DNA of 64,000 nt, from NCBI GenBank assembly GCA_023418925.1, contig JAEZYS010000003.1, positions 248,001 through 312,000 of the forward strand, read 5' to 3'. Source of the DNA: Bacillota bacterium. GTDB taxonomy: Bacteria > Bacillota > Clostridia > Oscillospirales > Ruminococcaceae. Positions 59,860 through 64,000 of this stretch are shown piece by piece. A program made the position numbers and the translations under genes. Under the pieces are notes generated by a model. It had not been told where the DNA came from, searched no databases, and saw only the letters and a program-made list of their open reading frames with translations. Position 1 is the first letter of the stretch; each line of letters begins with the position of its first letter.

Positions 59860-60222
59860 ATGGAAGCGCTTAAAGTTTTAATATGTGATGATTCTATTCT
59901 TATTAGAAAAAAGATGAAAGACGTGCTTGAAAAGAATGGAATTTCCAGTATATTTGAAGCAGTAGACGGTGAACAGGCTGTTGAAATGTATAAATCATCT
60001 TGCCCTGATATAGTATTTATGGATATTGTTATGCCTAAAAAGTCAGGTGTTGATGCACTTAAGGAAATCAAAGCATTTGATCAGACTGCAAAAATTGTAA
60101 TTGCATCTTCTGTGGGAACACAGGGAAATCTTAAAGAAGCCATTGAAGCAGGTGCTTATGATTTTCTCCAAAAACCTCTTACAGAAGAAAGTATTATTAA
60201 AGTTATTAAAAATCTAAAATAA
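59860..60222 (+). CDS. CheY-like response regulator
   Basis: The protein has 120 residues from MEALKVLICDDSILI at 59860 (aaaggagattaatt before it). The acidic pair is in ICDDS, the phospho-acceptor Asp in DIVFMDIVMPKKSG, and the late Lys in FLQKPLT. It has no output domain. The next gene encodes a CheX-like protein, likely its phosphatase or partner in chemotaxis or c-di-GMP signalling. Confidence 0.9.
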   Translation: MEALKVLICDDSILIRKKMKDVLEKNGISSIFEAVDGEQAVEMYKSSCPDIVFMDIVMPKKSGVDALKEIKAFDQTAKIVIASSVGTQGNLKEAIEAGAYDFLQKPLTEESIIKVIKNLK

Positions 60223-60241
60223 AAATGATGGGAGGATAATA

Positions 60242-61123
60242 ATGTTTACACAATTCTTAGGGAATTACTTGCTGAATGAACAGCTTGTATCGCCTGAACT
60301 GTTATCAGAAGTGTTACACAATCTTAAATCTACTAGAGTAAAGCTCGGAGTGTTGGCAATCAACGCCGGGTATATTACTGCTGATCAGGCAGAACTTGTA
60401 CATAATGAACAGCAGAGAACCGACAAAAGAATGGGAGACATTATGATCGAAATGGGACTTATAACCAAGGAACAGCTTGATGAGCTGCTTGGTTCCCAGA
60501 AGTGTGCCCATCTTATGCTGGGACAAGCCTTGATTGACAGCGGAAACATGACAACATCACAGTTTGCAACCGCTCTCAACAATTATAAAAAGCAGAATGA
60601 AATCACAGATTCTGATTTCAATGAAGTTAATGATGATAAGGTAAAGCATCTTCTTCAGAATTTCTATAACATCAAGGGCGAAAATGGCTATATGATTGTT
60701 GAATATGTAAGTCTGCTGCTCAAAAACCTTATCAGATTTATAGGTGATGATTTTATTCCCTTACAGTCTGAAAAGATTTGTAACTATTACTGTACATTCA
60801 ATTCAAGCCAGGTGATAAATGACCAGGATGCTTCTACCCTTGTTGTTCTTGATGCAGATGAAAATGTATACCTTGAAATTGCATCACGTTTTGCAGGTGA
60901 GAGAATAACAGTAAATGGTGATTTTGCACAGGCAAGTGTAGGGGAGTTCCTTAATCTCCAGAATGGTTTGTTCTGCGTAAATATTTCTAATGATATCGGA
61001 AAAGAACTTTTACTTGAACCACAAACATCAGAATATGGAATGAAACTCAAACATATGGAAAATGCATACAAAATTCCAATAAGCTATCCTTTCGGAACAG
61101 TAAATTTCATAATCAGAATGTAA
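60242..61123 (+). CDS. CheX-like protein with duplicated N-terminal domain
   Basis: The protein has 293 residues. The N-terminal 120 have two repeats (LAINAGYITADQAELVHNEQ; MIEMGLITKEQLDELLGSQ) like the type II secretion ATPase N-domain. The C-terminal part (VEYVSLLLKNLIRFIGDDFI, SRFAGERITVNGDFAQASVG and GEFLNLQNGLFCVNIS) resembles CheX phosphatases. It would dephosphorylate the CheY-like protein encoded 19 bases upstream. The two-domain architecture is uncommon. Confidence 0.65.
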   Translation: MFTQFLGNYLLNEQLVSPELLSEVLHNLKSTRVKLGVLAINAGYITADQAELVHNEQQRTDKRMGDIMIEMGLITKEQLDELLGSQKCAHLMLGQALIDSGNMTTSQFATALNNYKKQNEITDSDFNEVNDDKVKHLLQNFYNIKGENGYMIVEYVSLLLKNLIRFIGDDFIPLQSEKICNYYCTFNSSQVINDQDASTLVVLDADENVYLEIASRFAGERITVNGDFAQASVGEFLNLQNGLFCVNISNDIGKELLLEPQTSEYGMKLKHMENAYKIPISYPFGTVNFIIRM

Positions 61124-61141
61124 TTACTAATTTAAATAAGG

Positions 61142-61200
61142 GAGTACCATCCATAAAATTGCAGGATTTAATGCAATTTTATGGATGGTACTCTTTTTTA
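61142..61200 (+). terminator. Strong intrinsic terminator after the CheX-like gene
   Basis: A perfect 22-bp stem (gagtaccatccataaaattg... / ...caattttatggatggtactc) with a short loop is followed by ttttttt. Confidence 0.9.
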
Positions 61201-61347
61201 TGTGTTAAGAATATGTATCATTACTTGACTATGAAGTTCCAATGAATACTTGTACTTTTTAAAACATATTATTAATAGCTGGGACAGATTTGCTGACAGC
61301 ATCTGATTTGCACAGCAACGCTTTTTAATATGAAGTGAGGGATACGT

Positions 61348-62868
61348 TTGAAAAAGATATTTGGAAAGATCGCAGTAGATACAGCAAGGCTTGCAGTGGT
61401 TTATTTTATATTGCAAGGTCTTGGACTGTTACTTAATATAGAAATTTCAAACCGCTTGGGAGCAGCTTCAGTAGGTATAATGACGCTGATATTCTCATTT
61501 TTTGGTTTTATAATGGTTCTTGCCAACGGAAATATATTTATTTCAACAAGCCGTTTTGTTTCCGAAGAAATAGGTGCTGGCAACAAAAATGTATCTTCAA
61601 TCATGCGTTACTCTCTAGGCTTTTCTCTTGTACTGTCAGGACTTTTTGCATTGATATCTTTCGTGCTTGCCAATACTATAGCACTTAACATATTGAGAAG
61701 CTCATCCCTTGCTGCAGCAGTAAGAATAATTGCTTTATCCTTACCACTTGCATCAATCGGCTCATGTATAAAGGGATATTTTCATGCAATAAGGCAGGTA
61801 AAAGTTCCGCTTGTAGGCGATTGCGTTGAGTTTGGCGTAAAGTGGCTCATAATGGTTTTCTGCATTTTCTTTTTGCATGATAAAGGCATTAGCATTTATC
61901 TGATAATCTCATTGTCAATATGTATAGGTGAAGTCGTAAGCTGTGTATACTTTGTTCTGATGTATATAAGCGAGTATAACACTTTTTCACGTCTGCCTGA
62001 CAATGGACCGAATATCAAAAGCATACCAATGTACCTAAAATTCTCATTGCCAATACTGTTAAGCGGATATGTTCAGATGATAATGTCATCAGCAAATGAG
62101 GCTCTTGTTCCGATAGCACTCCTTAAATATAACAACTCTGCTGAGCGTGCATTAAGCGAATACGGTATGTTTGAGGCAATGATAATGCCTGCTATCTTTT
62201 TTCCGGCAATAGTATTGTCAAGCCTTTCAATAATTATTATTCCGGAGGTTGCACGAGCAAATTCAGCAAAAGATGAAAAGGGACTTAAAAAGGTAATTTC
62301 AGATGTTCTTTCCAAGTCATTTACATATTCATTTTTTATTGCTGCTCTTATGCTTGTTCAGGGAAAAAATATCGGCCATCTGATATGTCCGTATGACTAT
62401 CTTGTCGGCAACACACTTGTATGGTTATGCCCTGTTATACCGTTTATATATCTTGAAATTGTGCTTGAAGGAATACTAAAGGGCATCGGTAAGCAGAACT
62501 TTTCAACAGTCAATTCATTATGCGAGTATATAATAAGAATTGCCTGCGTAATAATATTCGTACATCTGTATGGATTCACAGGCGTACTGATTTCTTATTA
62601 TGCAAGCAATATTTACAGCAATATAGTAAGGCTTATAGTTGTGTTCAGAACTGTCAAGCTTAAATTCAGTATAATTACATACATTGTAAAGCCGTTGCTT
62701 ATCTGTTTGTTCTGCCAGCAGACATCAATGCTTTGTATAAGGCTTATCAATCCTGTAAATTCAATCTGGAATATGGTGATATATCTATGTACAACAATAA
62801 TCGTATACATTTTAATAACGGGAGTGGCTCAAAAATACTTTCACAATAATGAGGCTGCATATACATAA
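61348..62868 (+). CDS. SpoVB-like MOP flippase
   Basis: The protein has 506 residues with about 13-14 membrane segments. RLAVVYFILQGLGLLLNIEI and SNRLGAASVGIMTLIFSFFG open it, as in the stage V sporulation protein B group; RQVKVPLVGDCVEFGVKW and PAIVLSSLSIIIIPEVARAN follow. It would flip lipid-linked precursors across the membrane. The TTG start is chosen because of gtgaggg 9 bases upstream. It converges with the HD-GYP gene. Confidence 0.85.
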   Translation: MKKIFGKIAVDTARLAVVYFILQGLGLLLNIEISNRLGAASVGIMTLIFSFFGFIMVLANGNIFISTSRFVSEEIGAGNKNVSSIMRYSLGFSLVLSGLFALISFVLANTIALNILRSSSLAAAVRIIALSLPLASIGSCIKGYFHAIRQVKVPLVGDCVEFGVKWLIMVFCIFFLHDKGISIYLIISLSICIGEVVSCVYFVLMYISEYNTFSRLPDNGPNIKSIPMYLKFSLPILLSGYVQMIMSSANEALVPIALLKYNNSAERALSEYGMFEAMIMPAIFFPAIVLSSLSIIIIPEVARANSAKDEKGLKKVISDVLSKSFTYSFFIAALMLVQGKNIGHLICPYDYLVGNTLVWLCPVIPFIYLEIVLEGILKGIGKQNFSTVNSLCEYIIRIACVIIFVHLYGFTGVLISYYASNIYSNIVRLIVVFRTVKLKFSIITYIVKPLLICLFCQQTSMLCIRLINPVNSIWNMVIYLCTTIIVYILITGVAQKYFHNNEAAYT

Positions 62869-62877
62869 AGCGAGATT

Positions 62878-63960
62878 TTAGACGGTTGGAGTATTTACAA
62901 AAAGTCCTGTAATTACAAGGTTCAAATATTTGCTGTCATGAGCCAGATCATATACTCTTCCATCACTGTATTTTGAAACCAACGGTCTTAATGGTTGTTC
63001 AGGATAATTTTTAATAACCATTGCAGTTGTTCCATCTGAAAGGCAAACTTTTGAACCAACAGGGAACGGAGCAACTTTTCTTAGGAACGCACTGACAAAG
63101 TCAACATCAAAGTGTGATCCTGAACCGCCCATGATATATTCAACAACCTCATTCGGCGGGCTTGGATTTCGGTACGGTCTTGCAGATGTAAGTGCGTCAT
63201 ATACATCTGCGATTGCAAGAATTCTTGCATATGGGTGAATGTTCTTTTCTTTGACTCCGTAAGGGTATCCTGTTCCGTTAAACTTCTCATGATGCTGTAG
63301 GATAGCTTGGTAACAGTTTTCAGAAACCAGCTTACGTTCACGAAGATGGTTTGCAGCATACAGAGGATGCATTTTTACAACTTCAAATTCTTCAGGTGTA
63401 AGCTTTGACGGCTTGTTGATTATCTCAATAGGAATGATGACTTTTCCTATGTCGTGAAGAAGTCCTGCGAGACCAATTTCAAACAAGCATTGCTTATCCA
63501 GTCCAAGCTCAATTCCGATGGCAGTAGCCATAATTGAAACGCTAAGACTGTGATGAAATGTATAGTCATCGTACATTTTTAAATCAGCGATGTTAATAAG
63601 TATATCCTTTTTATTGGCAAGGCTGTCAAGCAGTTTTTCGGTAGTAGAACTAAGATTATCAATATCATTTTTCTGAATACCTTTGCTGTCATCTATAAAA
63701 TTATCAGCAAGGTTACGCATACCGGTAATAGCTTGATTTTTAATCTCTGAATTAATAGAAGATACAATTCTGATTTCACTTCTGATGTTGTCAATATAAA
63801 CTCCATCAATGTTTGCAGTTACCATTTGTGTTATATGAACATCAGTTAACTTCTGTCCTGAATGCAAAGATACCGCATATCTGATACTTGGCTCGTAGAA
63901 ATTAACATCTCTAGCTAGGCACATTCCAGGGGTTAATTCACTGGTTTTAATATATATCAT
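62878..63960 (-). CDS. HD-GYP c-di-GMP phosphodiesterase
   Basis: The protein has 360 residues. The HD motif is GLLHDIGKVIIP, with HPLYAANHLRER and HHEKFNGTGYPYG (GYP region) and RILAIADVYDALTSARPYRNP. The metal ligands are all present. The N-terminal 100 residues are an uncharacterised regulatory part (DUF3391-like) and there is no membrane segment. It hydrolyses cyclic di-GMP. The start ATG follows gggggtgtttt. Confidence 0.9.
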   Translation of the reverse strand: MIYIKTSELTPGMCLARDVNFYEPSIRYAVSLHSGQKLTDVHITQMVTANIDGVYIDNIRSEIRIVSSINSEIKNQAITGMRNLADNFIDDSKGIQKNDIDNLSSTTEKLLDSLANKKDILINIADLKMYDDYTFHHSLSVSIMATAIGIELGLDKQCLFEIGLAGLLHDIGKVIIPIEIINKPSKLTPEEFEVVKMHPLYAANHLRERKLVSENCYQAILQHHEKFNGTGYPYGVKEKNIHPYARILAIADVYDALTSARPYRNPSPPNEVVEYIMGGSGSHFDVDFVSAFLRKVAPFPVGSKVCLSDGTTAMVIKNYPEQPLRPLVSKYSDGRVYDLAHDSKYLNLVITGLFVNTPTV

Positions 63961-64000
63961 AAAAACACCCCCATTTTTTACATTATAACATAGATAAAAT

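Overview
The window looks like the chromosome of an anaerobic Gram-positive bacterium of the class Clostridia, probably Ruminococcus or a close relative. This is inferred from the AT-rich flanks, a secreted protein with two family-2-like cellulose-binding modules, a lipoprotein with a Thr/Glu-rich linker, a SpoVB-like flippase, strong GGAGG ribosome-binding sites and ferredoxin-type Fe-S proteins. The flanks (about 1-4.4 kb and 57.3-64 kb) are visibly AT-rich host DNA. The middle is a more GC-rich mosaic of mobile and accessory DNA.

Layout. (1) 1-4 kb: two membrane/transport-like genes, a cellulose-binding secreted protein and a lipoprotein. (2) 4.4-9.3 kb: remnant of a mobilizable element. 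A MobV relaxase pseudogene is joined head-on to a 5'-truncated SacI-like restriction endonuclease, followed by an AlkA-like DNA glycosylase and a large protein with a nuclease-like motif. (3) 9.36-9.62 kb: a 255-bp non-coding repeat, with a second copy at 56.98-57.23 kb that abuts the 3' end of a tRNA-Ser gene. (4) 9.8-11.6 kb: a cupin gene, a NapH-like polyferredoxin and a divergent Crp/Fnr regulator, with well-placed palindromes. (5) 11.7-17 kb: a minus-strand operon of iron-sulfur/cofactor-handling proteins (DUF5320, DUF134, IscU-like, two NifX-like, two ferredoxin-ATPases, a metallo-beta-lactamase fold protein and Mrp/NBP35) behind a consensus promoter with two GGCATATGCC-type palindromes.

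(6) 17.1-49.1 kb: a minus-strand HK97-type siphoprophage. From its left end it carries two overlapping large serine recombinases, two small regulators, amidase, holin, tail and baseplate genes, a tape measure, a tail assembly chaperone with a -1 frameshift signal, head genes, terminase, a ParB-methyltransferase fusion, phage MetK, small terminase, HNH nuclease, a late regulator and early genes. The replication block is missing. A truncated DUF2815 gene runs directly into the C-terminal part of an SNF2 helicase, so the phage is probably defective. The late genes follow a terminator and a TTGGCA-17-TATTAT promoter with three in-phase TGGCA repeats.

(7) 49.5-57 kb: a plus-strand block that looks like defence. 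First come two small unknown proteins, both carrying an Asn-rich strand motif, and an ABC/AAA_13-type ATPase with a CxxC zinc-hook-like motif; this group is preceded by five GGTA(G/C) repeats at an exact 10-bp period. Then come a small Xre regulator, three unrecognised proteins (one with a nuclease-like motif) and a cytosine-5 methyltransferase, possibly an undescribed multi-subunit restriction-modification system. The second 256-bp repeat and tRNA-Ser(GGA) close the region. (8) 57.4-64 kb: host genes for an alpha/beta hydrolase, prephenate dehydrogenase, D-aminoacyl-tRNA deacylase, a CheY/CheX-like pair, a SpoVB-like flippase and an HD-GYP phosphodiesterase.

The best candidates for something new are the 49.5-57 kb block, the two 255-bp repeats with covarying hairpins, and two copies of a structured leader motif inside the prophage (20.64 and 48.32 kb). 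All assignments come from reading the sequence and from family knowledge; no database search was run.
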